DNA of 64,000 nucleotides, taken from assembly GCF_003205295.1 (NCBI RefSeq), contig NZ_QJRP01000006.1, forward strand, positions 217,732-281,731, given 5' to 3'. Both the position numbers and the translations under genes were made by a program. Every line of letters begins with the position of its first letter. Position 1 is the stretch's first letter. The stretch is from Pseudomonas mosselii (GTDB lineage Bacteria > Pseudomonadota > Gammaproteobacteria > Pseudomonadales > Pseudomonadaceae). This document shows, in pieces, positions 47,405 through 55,493 of the stretch. The notes under the pieces are model-generated. The model was not told the origin of the DNA. It was given only the letters and a program-made list of their open reading frames with translations, and did no database searches.

Positions 47405-47450
47405 ACGGGACAATAATGAGGCTTCCAATAGCGTTGGAAGATTTCTCAAA

Positions 47451-48497
47451 ATGACTGCAGATATCGAGCGTGACAGCTGTGGGAGTAACGGCTCGTCTCA
47501 TCTTGGTCAAGGCGACCAGCATCAGCAGGTTCCGCCCTCAGCACCAGAGCCTCCGGCGAACGAGGTGAAGGGCGAGGCGTATGTACCTAGCCTGCAACCG
47601 GCTAACTATTTAACGGATAAAGAAAAGAATGGAGGGGGTGTCTCATTTATTACCATAGATAAAAACAGTTCGGTAGTGGGTTTGCTCGACGCCACGGGCT
47701 CACTGAATTGTCTCCAATATTCGCCCTATGGGTATCGCTCATTTTTTCCAAGTATCCTCGGTTTCAATGGGCAGCACGCGGATTCAGCGACGGGATACTA
47801 TCCGTTAGGCAACGGGTACCGAATGTTCATTCCCTCATTGATGCGATTCAATAGCCCGGACAGCATGAGCCCATTCGAAGCGGGGGGCATGAATTCCTAC
47901 GTTTATTGTTTGGGAGACCCCGTGAATTGGCAGGACGCTAGTGGTCATATGCCATCTCGACCGATAAAAGAACTTTCCTTGCCTGATCGAGTCTTTTCTC
48001 ACCAGTCTGTAGTAAAGGTGGAGAATTTCATCAGTTACAAGAGTGTACGCAGAGCAAATATGAACATCGTTACTCACCCTCCGCGTGACGTATCGAGCGA
48101 TCATCAGTTGTTAGCTCTTCACGGCAGTGGTGATATCCACAAGCAGTCGTTGGAAATGGGTATAGATAAGCGCTTCGCAGTCCGTGGAAAGTATGGTGCA
48201 GCTTTCTACGCCTCGCCAGATTACAGAGTCGCTGCTTACTTCAGTCATGAGCACAAAAAGGGCGCGCGATTATTCGGGGTCTATGGAAGGGATGTGCAAG
48301 ATTGGGTAGAAGGTAGAGATTACAAGTACTCGAGAACCGGCTGGCTTATGATTCTCGAGCCTGCGTTTGAAAAAGTTAAAATAAGAGAGGAGATCAGAAT
48401 GCCCATTCGAGTCCTTGACTCCAGCACACCAGGCGTGAGGCCATACAGTGAGGGCGAAAAGCCTAGGCGACCCTACCGGCAGCCTAGGCGTCAGTGA
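47451..48497 (+). CDS. Orphan Rhs-core protein with variable C-terminal ADP-ribosyltransferase-like tail (putative toxin)
   Basis: A 348-aa protein with no signal peptide. Residues about 64-166 match the end of Rhs repeat-associated cores as found in small pseudomonad Rhs genes: SSVVGLLDATG, LGFNGQHADSATGYYPLGNG, RFNSPDSMSPFEAGG and the boundary YCLGDPVNWQDASGH. The following 180 residues are the variable tail. LLALHGSGDI (H224), GKYGAAFYASPDYRVAAYFS (Y253) and acidic FEKVKIREE (about 313-314) resemble the His-Tyr-Glu layout of PARP/HYD-type ADP-ribosyltransferases. The gene is clearly lower in G+C than its neighbours and uses different codons, a sign of transfer. No VgrG, PAAR or obvious immunity gene adjoins it. 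GGAAG precedes ATG 47451 by 10 nt. The toxin role is inferred; the Rhs core assignment is firm. Confidence 0.78.
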   Translation: MTADIERDSCGSNGSSHLGQGDQHQQVPPSAPEPPANEVKGEAYVPSLQPANYLTDKEKNGGGVSFITIDKNSSVVGLLDATGSLNCLQYSPYGYRSFFPSILGFNGQHADSATGYYPLGNGYRMFIPSLMRFNSPDSMSPFEAGGMNSYVYCLGDPVNWQDASGHMPSRPIKELSLPDRVFSHQSVVKVENFISYKSVRRANMNIVTHPPRDVSSDHQLLALHGSGDIHKQSLEMGIDKRFAVRGKYGAAFYASPDYRVAAYFSHEHKKGARLFGVYGRDVQDWVEGRDYKYSRTGWLMILEPAFEKVKIREEIRMPIRVLDSSTPGVRPYSEGEKPRRPYRQPRRQ

Positions 48498-48611
48498 TAC
48501 TAGGAGAAACCAACGGCTGTGTGCTGCGTTCTTGGAGGCGCAATGGGCTCAAGCAACCAACTCGCATGGCTTCCTGTCTAACGCCTGAATCCATGGACTC
48601 AGGAGTCTCCC

Positions 48612-50471
48612 ATGCAGCTCTGTTCGATCGACCAGGCTGTCGATCAGGTCCTTGCCTGCCTGCCCGCTCACATCCACATGGGCCTGCCGCTCGGCCTGGG
48701 CAAACCCAATGCCTTCGTCAACGCGCTGTACGCGCGGGTTCGCGATCTCCCCGAGCGTCGGCTGACGATCTACACCGCTCTGTCCCTTGGCCGCCCCGCG
48801 CTGGGCGAGGGTCTGCAGCGTCGTTTCCTCGAGCCCTTCGTCGAGCGTGTGTTCTCCGACTACGAGGAGCTCACCTACCTGGCCGACCTGCGTGCCGATC
48901 GGCTGCCGCCAAACATCCGTGTCGAGCAGTTCTTCATGCAGCCCGGCAGCCTGCTGCACAGCGAGGCGGCGCAGCAGGGCTACGTCAGCAGCAACTACAG
49001 CCATGCCGCCCGCGACATCAACGCCAAAGGCCTGAACCTGGTTGCGCAACTGGTGGCGGCCACGCCTGAACGGCCCGACCACCTGAGCCTGGCCTGCAAT
49101 CCCGACATCACCCTCGACCTGTTGCCGATGATCGCCCGGCGCCGCGCCGCCGGCGAGACCATCCTGGTGCTCGGCCAGGTCCACGACGAACTGCCCTACA
49201 TGCCCGGGGACGCGGAGCTGGAACTGACGCAGTTCGACCTGCTGATCGACCAGCCCGAGCGACGTCGGCTGTTCTCCACCCCGAACATGCCGGTGAACAC
49301 CCAGGACCATTGCATCGGCCTGCATGCCAGCGCCCTGGTACGCGACGGCGGCACCCTGCAGATCGGCATCGGTGCCATGGGCGATGCGATAACGGCGGCG
49401 CTGCTGGCGCGCCAGGGCGACAACGAGGGCTATCGTGCGCTGCTCGATGAGCTGGACATCGGCCCATGGCAGGCCCTGATCGAGCGGGAAGGGGGGCTGG
49501 ATACCTTCGGCCAGGGGCTGTACGGCTGCAGCGAGATGTTCGTTAACGGCTTGCTGGCACTGGCCGACGCCGGGGTGGTGCGCCGCCCTGCCGACGAGCA
49601 GGGGGTGCTGATCCATGGCGGGTTCTTCCTCGGGCCACGGGCGTTCTACCAGCGCCTGCGCGAGATGCCGTTGGAACAGCGCGCACGGTTCGCCATGAGC
49701 GCCATCAGCTACATCAACGAACTCTATGGCCAGGAGGAGCGCAAGCGTCGCCAGCGTCGGGATGCGCGCTTCGTCAACACGGTGTTCGGCATGACCCTGC
49801 TGGGCGCGGGGGTTGCCGACCAGCTCGAGGATGGCCGGGTGCTCAGCGGCGTGGGTGGGCAGTACAACTTCGTCGCCCAGGGGCATGCGCTGGAGGGCGG
49901 TCGCTCGATCCTGTTGCTGCGCAGCTGGCGCGAGGCCGGTGGCGAAGTGACCTCGAACCTTTACTGGACCTACGGCCATTGCACCATCCCCCGGCACCTT
50001 CGGGACATCGTGATCACCGAGTACGGCATCGCCGATTTGCGTGGGCAGACCGACAGCGAGGTGATCGCACGGTTGCTGGCGATCAGTGACTCACGTTTTC
50101 AGCGCGAGCTGATGGAGCAGGCCAAGGCGGTGGGCAAGCTGGCCAAGGACTTCGAGCTGGACGCGCGGTTCATGGACAATACGCCTGAGCGGCTCGAGGC
50201 CATTCGGGCACGGCATGCACGGCTGTTCCCTGAGTATCCGCTGGGGACTGATTTCACGGCGCAAGAGCGGGATCTGTTGCGGGCGCTGAACTGGTTGAAG
50301 AGCAAGTTCAAGCTGAGCGAGGTCTTGGAGCTGGGCAAGGCGGCGTTGGATGCGCCGGCGCCCGAGGGGTATGCGGCACAGTTGGCGCGGATGAAGCTGG
50401 ATGACCCGCAGGGTTTGAAGGAGGAGTTGTATCAGCGGTTGCTGCTGGCGGCGCTTCAGGCGACGCGATGA
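48612..50471 (+). CDS. Acetyl-CoA hydrolase/transferase family protein (extended form)
   Basis: A 619-aa protein of the acetyl-CoA hydrolase/CoA-transferase family. The N-terminal part has DQVLACLPAHIHMGLPLGLGKPN, split around the usual glycine motif; the core shows DGGTLQIGIGAMGDAIT and the C-terminal part GGQYNFVAQGHALEGGRS and ITEYGIADLRGQTDSE. The family usually contains about 430-500 aa, so this subgroup carries an extended C-terminal helical region. Reaction and acyl substrate are unknown. It starts at ATG 48612 with CAGGAG upstream, 114 bp after the Rhs gene. A variant REP pair follows. Confidence 0.87.
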   Translation: MQLCSIDQAVDQVLACLPAHIHMGLPLGLGKPNAFVNALYARVRDLPERRLTIYTALSLGRPALGEGLQRRFLEPFVERVFSDYEELTYLADLRADRLPPNIRVEQFFMQPGSLLHSEAAQQGYVSSNYSHAARDINAKGLNLVAQLVAATPERPDHLSLACNPDITLDLLPMIARRRAAGETILVLGQVHDELPYMPGDAELELTQFDLLIDQPERRRLFSTPNMPVNTQDHCIGLHASALVRDGGTLQIGIGAMGDAITAALLARQGDNEGYRALLDELDIGPWQALIEREGGLDTFGQGLYGCSEMFVNGLLALADAGVVRRPADEQGVLIHGGFFLGPRAFYQRLREMPLEQRARFAMSAISYINELYGQEERKRRQRRDARFVNTVFGMTLLGAGVADQLEDGRVLSGVGGQYNFVAQGHALEGGRSILLLRSWREAGGEVTSNLYWTYGHCTIPRHLRDIVITEYGIADLRGQTDSEVIARLLAISDSRFQRELMEQAKAVGKLAKDFELDARFMDNTPERLEAIRARHARLFPEYPLGTDFTAQERDLLRALNWLKSKFKLSEVLELGKAALDAPAPEGYAAQLARMKLDDPQGLKEELYQRLLLAALQATR

Positions 50472-50486
50472 TGCCGGGCATTCCCG

Positions 50487-50626
50487 GACCCCTGTAGGAG
50501 CGGCCTTGCCGAGGCGTCGGACCGGTCGGAAAGGGGCGCGTAGCGGCCCCAGGATTTCAGCGTTCATGCACAGATCGCCGGGGCCGCTTTGCGGCCCTTT
50601 CGCGACACAAGGCCGCTCCTACAGGG
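50487..50626. repeat. REP pair with variant left unit
   Basis: The left unit (50487-50551) carries GCGGCCTTGCCGAGGCGTCG plus GACCGGTCGGAAAGGGG; the right unit (50578-50626) is the ordinary CGCGACACAAGGCCGCTCCT type. The left variant is the inverse of the single unit at 40.8 kb. Confidence 0.88.
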
Positions 50627-50639
50627 TACGAGCAAGGCT

Positions 50640-51434
<795 letters not shown>

Positions 51435-53444
51435 TCAGCGTTTGAGCATCGCCCGGATATCGGCCAGGGCGTTGTTGCCGCGCGCGGCTTTCACTTCCAC
51501 GGGCGCATCGTCCAGGCCTTCCCAGGCCAGGTCATCCGGCGGCAGTTCGTCGAGGAACCGGCTCGGGGTGCAGTCGATGATTTCGCCGTACTGCTTGCGC
51601 TTGGCGGCGAAGGTGAAGGCCAGGGTCTGGCGCGCGCGGGTGATGCCCACGTAGGCCAGGCGGCGTTCTTCTTCGATGGTGTCGGCCTCGATGCTCGAGC
51701 GGTGGGGGAGGATCTCCTCCTCCATGCCCATGATGAACACGTAGGGGAACTCCAGGCCCTTGGAGGCGTGCAGGGTCATCATCTGCACGCCTTCGGCGTT
51801 CTCTTCCTCTTCCTGCTGGCGCTCGAGCATGTCGCGCAGCACCAGCTTGCCGATGGCGTCCTCGATGGTCATGTCACCCTCTTCATCCTTCTCGAGGGTG
51901 TTCTTCAGCGCTTCGACCAGGAACCAGACGTTGCTGATGCGGAACTCCGCGGCCTTGTCGCTGGCGGTCTGCTGGCGGATCCAGTTCTCGTAGTCGATGT
52001 CGCGGATCATCTCGTGCAACGCGGCGATCGGATCTTCCAGGGCGACCTTGTGGCGCACCCCGTCGAGCCAGTGCTTGAAGCGCTGCAGGCGCTCGGTGTA
52101 GCGGGCATCCAGGTGCTCGCCCAGGCCCAGTTCCTCGCTGGCGGCGTACATCGAGATGCCGCGCTCGGTGGAATAGTTACCGAGCTTTTCCAGGGTGGTC
52201 GAGCCGATTTCGCGGCGCGGCACGTTGATCACCCGCAGGTAGGCGTTGTCGTCGTCCGGGTTCACCAGCAGGCGCAGGTAGGCCATCAGGTCCTTGACCT
52301 CCTGGCGGCCGAAGAAGCTGTTGCCGCCGGAGAGGCGGTACGGCACCTGGTGGTGCTGCAGCTTCAGTTCGATCAGCTTGGCCTGGTAGTTGCCCCGGTA
52401 GAGGATGGCGAAGTCGCTGTACGGGCGGTTGGTGCGCAGGTGCAGGGTGAGAATTTCCATGGCCACGCGCTCGGCCTCGGCTTCCTCGTTCTTGCAGCGG
52501 ATCACGCGGATCTCGTCGCCCACGCCCATCTCGCTCCACAGTTCCTTCTCGAAGGCGTGGGGGTTGTTGGCGATCAGCACGTTGGCGCAGCGCAGGATGC
52601 GGCTGGTGGAGCGGTAGTTCTGCTCGAGCATGACGATCTTCAGGGAGGGGTAGTCCTCCTTGAGCAGCATCAGGTTCTCGGGGCGGGCGCCGCGCCAGGC
52701 GTAGATCGACTGGTCGTCGTCGCCGACCACGGTGAACTGGTTGCGCATGCCGATCAGCATCTTCACCAGCAGGTACTGGCTGGCGTTGGTGTCCTGGTAT
52801 TCGTCCACCAGCAGGTAGCGCACGCGGTTCTGCCAGCGTTCGAGCACGTCGGGGTGCTCCTGGAACAGCTTGACCGGTTGCAGGATCAGGTCGTCGAAGT
52901 CCACCGCGTTGAACGCCTTGAGCGTGCGCTGGTAGTGGGTGTAGACGATGGCCGCCGTCTGCTCGCGCGGGTTGCGCGCCTTTTCCAGGGCTTCGGGCGG
53001 CAGGATCAGGTCGTTCTTCCAGGCACCGATCATGTTCTTGATCTCGTCGATGCCGTCGTCGCCGGAGTATTCCTTTTGCATGATGTCCGACAGCAACGCC
53101 TTGATGTCGGATTCGTCAAAGATCGAGAAGCCCGGCTTGTAGCCCAGGCGCTCGTGCTCCTTGCGGATGATGTTCAAGCCCAGGTTGTGGAAGGTGCATA
53201 CCGTCAGGCCCCGGCCTTCCCCCGGGCGCAGCAGGGTGCCGACCCGCTCCTTCATCTCGCGCGCGGCCTTGTTGGTGAAGGTCATCGCCACGATGTACTG
53301 GGCGCGGATGCCGCAGTTCTGGATCAGGTGGGCAATCTTGCGCGTGATCACGCTGGTCTTGCCGGAGCCTGCACCGGCGAGCACCAAAAGAGGGCCGCCG
53401 ACGTAGTCTCGGGCTTCCTGTTGCCGGGGATTGAGTCGGGACAT
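51435..53444 (-). CDS. rep: ATP-dependent DNA helicase Rep
   Basis: Rep is a superfamily 1 3'-5' helicase that helps replication forks pass protein blocks. The 669-aa protein has Walker A AGAGSGKTSVITRK (residues about 23-36), DEYQDTNASQYLL (motif II), GDDDQSIYAWRGA (motif III), YRSTSRIL (IV) and MTLHASKGLEF (V). The ATG at 53444 gives MSRLNPRQQEARDY, the family start; an upstream extension was rejected. xpt lies downstream beyond the inverted-repeat element. Confidence 0.97.
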   Translation of the reverse strand: MSRLNPRQQEARDYVGGPLLVLAGAGSGKTSVITRKIAHLIQNCGIRAQYIVAMTFTNKAAREMKERVGTLLRPGEGRGLTVCTFHNLGLNIIRKEHERLGYKPGFSIFDESDIKALLSDIMQKEYSGDDGIDEIKNMIGAWKNDLILPPEALEKARNPREQTAAIVYTHYQRTLKAFNAVDFDDLILQPVKLFQEHPDVLERWQNRVRYLLVDEYQDTNASQYLLVKMLIGMRNQFTVVGDDDQSIYAWRGARPENLMLLKEDYPSLKIVMLEQNYRSTSRILRCANVLIANNPHAFEKELWSEMGVGDEIRVIRCKNEEAEAERVAMEILTLHLRTNRPYSDFAILYRGNYQAKLIELKLQHHQVPYRLSGGNSFFGRQEVKDLMAYLRLLVNPDDDNAYLRVINVPRREIGSTTLEKLGNYSTERGISMYAASEELGLGEHLDARYTERLQRFKHWLDGVRHKVALEDPIAALHEMIRDIDYENWIRQQTASDKAAEFRISNVWFLVEALKNTLEKDEEGDMTIEDAIGKLVLRDMLERQQEEEENAEGVQMMTLHASKGLEFPYVFIMGMEEEILPHRSSIEADTIEEERRLAYVGITRARQTLAFTFAAKRKQYGEIIDCTPSRFLDELPPDDLAWEGLDDAPVEVKAARGNNALADIRAMLKR

Positions 53445-53621
53445 GCTAGAAACCGGGGGTAACCAGAAAATAGCCGCGCATTCTAGCAGGCATGGGGCCG
53501 TTAATGCGCGACCGTCTGACGTTGTGATGCAGGGCGCGAATCGGATTTGCCGCATCTGCTACTTTCGCGCAGGATGCACGTCAGATTGCGTCGGGATGGC
53601 GGCCAGGGAAGGGCAACGACT

Positions 53622-53640
53622 AAAAGTGAAAATCATTTCC
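53622..53640 (+). promoter_or_regulatory. Candidate Fur box upstream of the GGDEF/EAL gene
   Basis: AAAAGTGAAAATCATTTCC matches the Fur consensus GATAATGATAATCATTATC at 13 of 19 positions, including an unbroken AATCATT. It lies 60 bp before the start of the c-di-GMP gene and about 178 bp upstream of rep on the other strand. Confidence 0.45.
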
Positions 53641-53700
53641 AATTAATCGGGTAGGATTGCCCGCGCTCGCCGTTCCACCGCCCACGTCTAAGGAGCCCGC

Positions 53701-55368
53701 TTGTCCACGCCTGTCGAACCCCTGCGTTTGCTGCTGTTGGCTGATGAGCCGGAGTGGGCCGTGCACCTGCGCGAGTGCCTGCAGCCGATGGACGGTAGCG
53801 TCGTGCTGCTGACCGCGCCCAACTGGGCGGCGGTGGACAGCCTGTTCGCCAATGATCGCCAGGCCGTGGTGCTGGCCACGCCCGAGCTGCAGCCGGCGCC
53901 GGGGCGTTGCGAGCTGCCGACCATCCTGTTGCTGGAGCAGGAGCCGGCCAGCGCGCCGTTGGGCGTCAGCGACTGGCTGGTGCTGGCGCAGCTGACCACT
54001 GACACCCTGCGTCGCTCGCTGCGTCATGTGCGCGAGCGTGGCGTGCTGGTGGCCACCCTGCAGCGCCTGGCCGAACAGGATCCGCTGACCGGTATCGCCA
54101 ACCGCCAGGGCTTCCAGGCCCTGCTGACCGCGCGCCTGGCCGAGAACGAAGGCCGCGGCCTGGCGCTCGGCCACCTCGACCTGGACAACTTCCGCCACGT
54201 CAACGACGCCCTCGGCCACCAGGGCGGCGACCGCCTGATCTTGCAGGTGGTCGCCCGGCTCAAGCACCAGCTGGAGGCGAGCGACCAGCTGGCGCGCCTG
54301 GGCAGCGATGAGTTCGCCCTGCTGATCGACACCCGGCGCGACCCCAATCGCGCCGAGTGGATGGCCGAACGCATCACCGAGGCGCTGACCGAGCCCTACT
54401 GGATCGACGGCGAGAGCTTGCTGCTCGGCTGCAGCCTGGGAATCGCCCATGCCCGCGCCCAGGCCGGCGCCGACCCGCTGATGTGGCACGCGCACATCGC
54501 CATGCGCCAGGCCAAGAGCAGCCAGGGCTGCACCTTCCATGTGTTCAACGAGCGCATCAACCGCAACGCCCGCAGCCTGGCCGACCTAGAAAGCGAGCTG
54601 CGTCGCGCCCTGCGCCGCGACGAGCTGGAGTTGCACTATCAACCGCGGCTCAATCTCGCCGACGGCCGTATCGTCGGTCTGGAAGCGCTGGTGCGCTGGA
54701 ACCATCCAGAGCGCGGTCTGCTGGCGCCGAGCGAATTCGTGCCGCTGGCCGAACAGAGCGGGTTGATCGTGCCGTTGGGCTACTGGGTGATCTCCCGGGC
54801 CCTGAGCGACATGCAGGCCCTGCGCGAGCGCGGCCTGGCGCCGCTGCACATGGCGGTGAACCTGAGCTTCCGCCAGTTCCAGGACAGCCAGTTGCTCGCC
54901 ACCCTGAGCCGGCTGATCGTCGAGCACGGCGTCGATGCCCGCTGGCTGGAGTTCGAGCTGACCGAGACCGCCGTGATGCGGCGCAACGAGCTGGTGCGCC
55001 AGACCATGGACGCCTTGGGGCGCCTGGGGGTGCGTTTTTCGCTGGACGATTTCGGGACCGGTTTCTCGTCGTTCGTGCACCTGAACAGCCTGCCGATCAC
55101 CCTGCTCAAGGTCGACCGCAGCTTCGTCGGCGGCATGGAGCAGCGCGAGGAGAACGCCAAGCTGGTGCACGCGATGATCAACCTGGCGCACAACCTCAAC
55201 CTGGAGGTGGTGGCCGAAGGGGTGGAGAGCGAGGAGCAACTGGCGCTGCTGCGGGCGTTCGGTTGCGACCAGGTGCAGGGGTTCCTGGTGAGCCGGCCGT
55301 TGCCGGTGAAGGCGTTGATCGAGTACCTGTTGCAGGTGCCGAGTCCGGGTCTGGTGCAGACCTTGTAG
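53701..55368 (+). CDS. Cyclic-di-GMP phosphodiesterase with degenerate GGDEF and intact EAL (ProE-like)
   Basis: A 555-aa cytoplasmic protein. Residues about 1-110 look like a receiver-type domain without a clear phospho-Asp. The GGDEF domain (about 120-285) has a changed signature, GSDEF (201-205), so cyclase activity is doubtful. The EAL domain (about 300-550) is intact: LEALVRW (327-333), NLSFRQF, ELTETAVM, DDFGTGFSS, KVDRSFV and EVVAEGVES. It should hydrolyse c-di-GMP. It resembles P. aeruginosa ProE, also encoded next to rep as I recall. It starts with TTG after AAGGAG. A candidate Fur box upstream suggests iron control. Confidence 0.92.
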   Translation: MSTPVEPLRLLLLADEPEWAVHLRECLQPMDGSVVLLTAPNWAAVDSLFANDRQAVVLATPELQPAPGRCELPTILLLEQEPASAPLGVSDWLVLAQLTTDTLRRSLRHVRERGVLVATLQRLAEQDPLTGIANRQGFQALLTARLAENEGRGLALGHLDLDNFRHVNDALGHQGGDRLILQVVARLKHQLEASDQLARLGSDEFALLIDTRRDPNRAEWMAERITEALTEPYWIDGESLLLGCSLGIAHARAQAGADPLMWHAHIAMRQAKSSQGCTFHVFNERINRNARSLADLESELRRALRRDELELHYQPRLNLADGRIVGLEALVRWNHPERGLLAPSEFVPLAEQSGLIVPLGYWVISRALSDMQALRERGLAPLHMAVNLSFRQFQDSQLLATLSRLIVEHGVDARWLEFELTETAVMRRNELVRQTMDALGRLGVRFSLDDFGTGFSSFVHLNSLPITLLKVDRSFVGGMEQREENAKLVHAMINLAHNLNLEVVAEGVESEEQLALLRAFGCDQVQGFLVSRPLPVKALIEYLLQVPSPGLVQTL

Positions 55369-55382
55369 ATCCCATGCAGCAT

Positions 55383-55471
55383 TTTCGCGGCACAAGGCCG
55401 CTCCTACAGGTGATCGCGGTCTTCTGTAGGAGCGGCCTTGTGCCGCGAAAAGGGGCGCAAAGCGCCCCCGG
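55383..55471. repeat. REP pair, inverted orientation
   Basis: TTTCGCGGCACAAGGCCGCTC and GAGCGGCCTTGTGCCGCGAAA around about 30 bp, with GGGCGCAAAGCGCCC alongside. It marks the junction between the rep/ProE region and the CoA-transferase/pnt region. Confidence 0.92.
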
Positions 55472-55493
55472 CAATTTCAAACCGTGAAGATGA

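Larger units (their letters stand above)
47119..47450. other. Intergenic boundary of the Rhs gene, with homopolymer tract
   Basis: A 332-bp gap with no convincing gene. It holds the cytochrome c5 terminator, a decayed REP half (about 47175-47200, GAGCAGGCTTGCCCGGCGAT), an AT-richer stretch and a run of ten G at 47395-47404. The base composition changes here from the high G+C chromosome to the lower G+C of the Rhs gene. Confidence 0.6.

Noticed and set aside
47416..47454. A 12-codon leader frame (MRLPIALEDFSK) ending at the start codon of the Rhs gene
   Set aside because: It overlaps the start by ATGA, but it has no clear Shine-Dalgarno and is too short to judge without comparative data.
48494..49069. 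GTG-initiated frame overlapping the Rhs stop codon, considered as an immunity gene
   Set aside because: After about 40 codons it lies wholly within the CoA hydrolase gene in another frame and has shadow-like Arg/Ala/Pro-rich composition.
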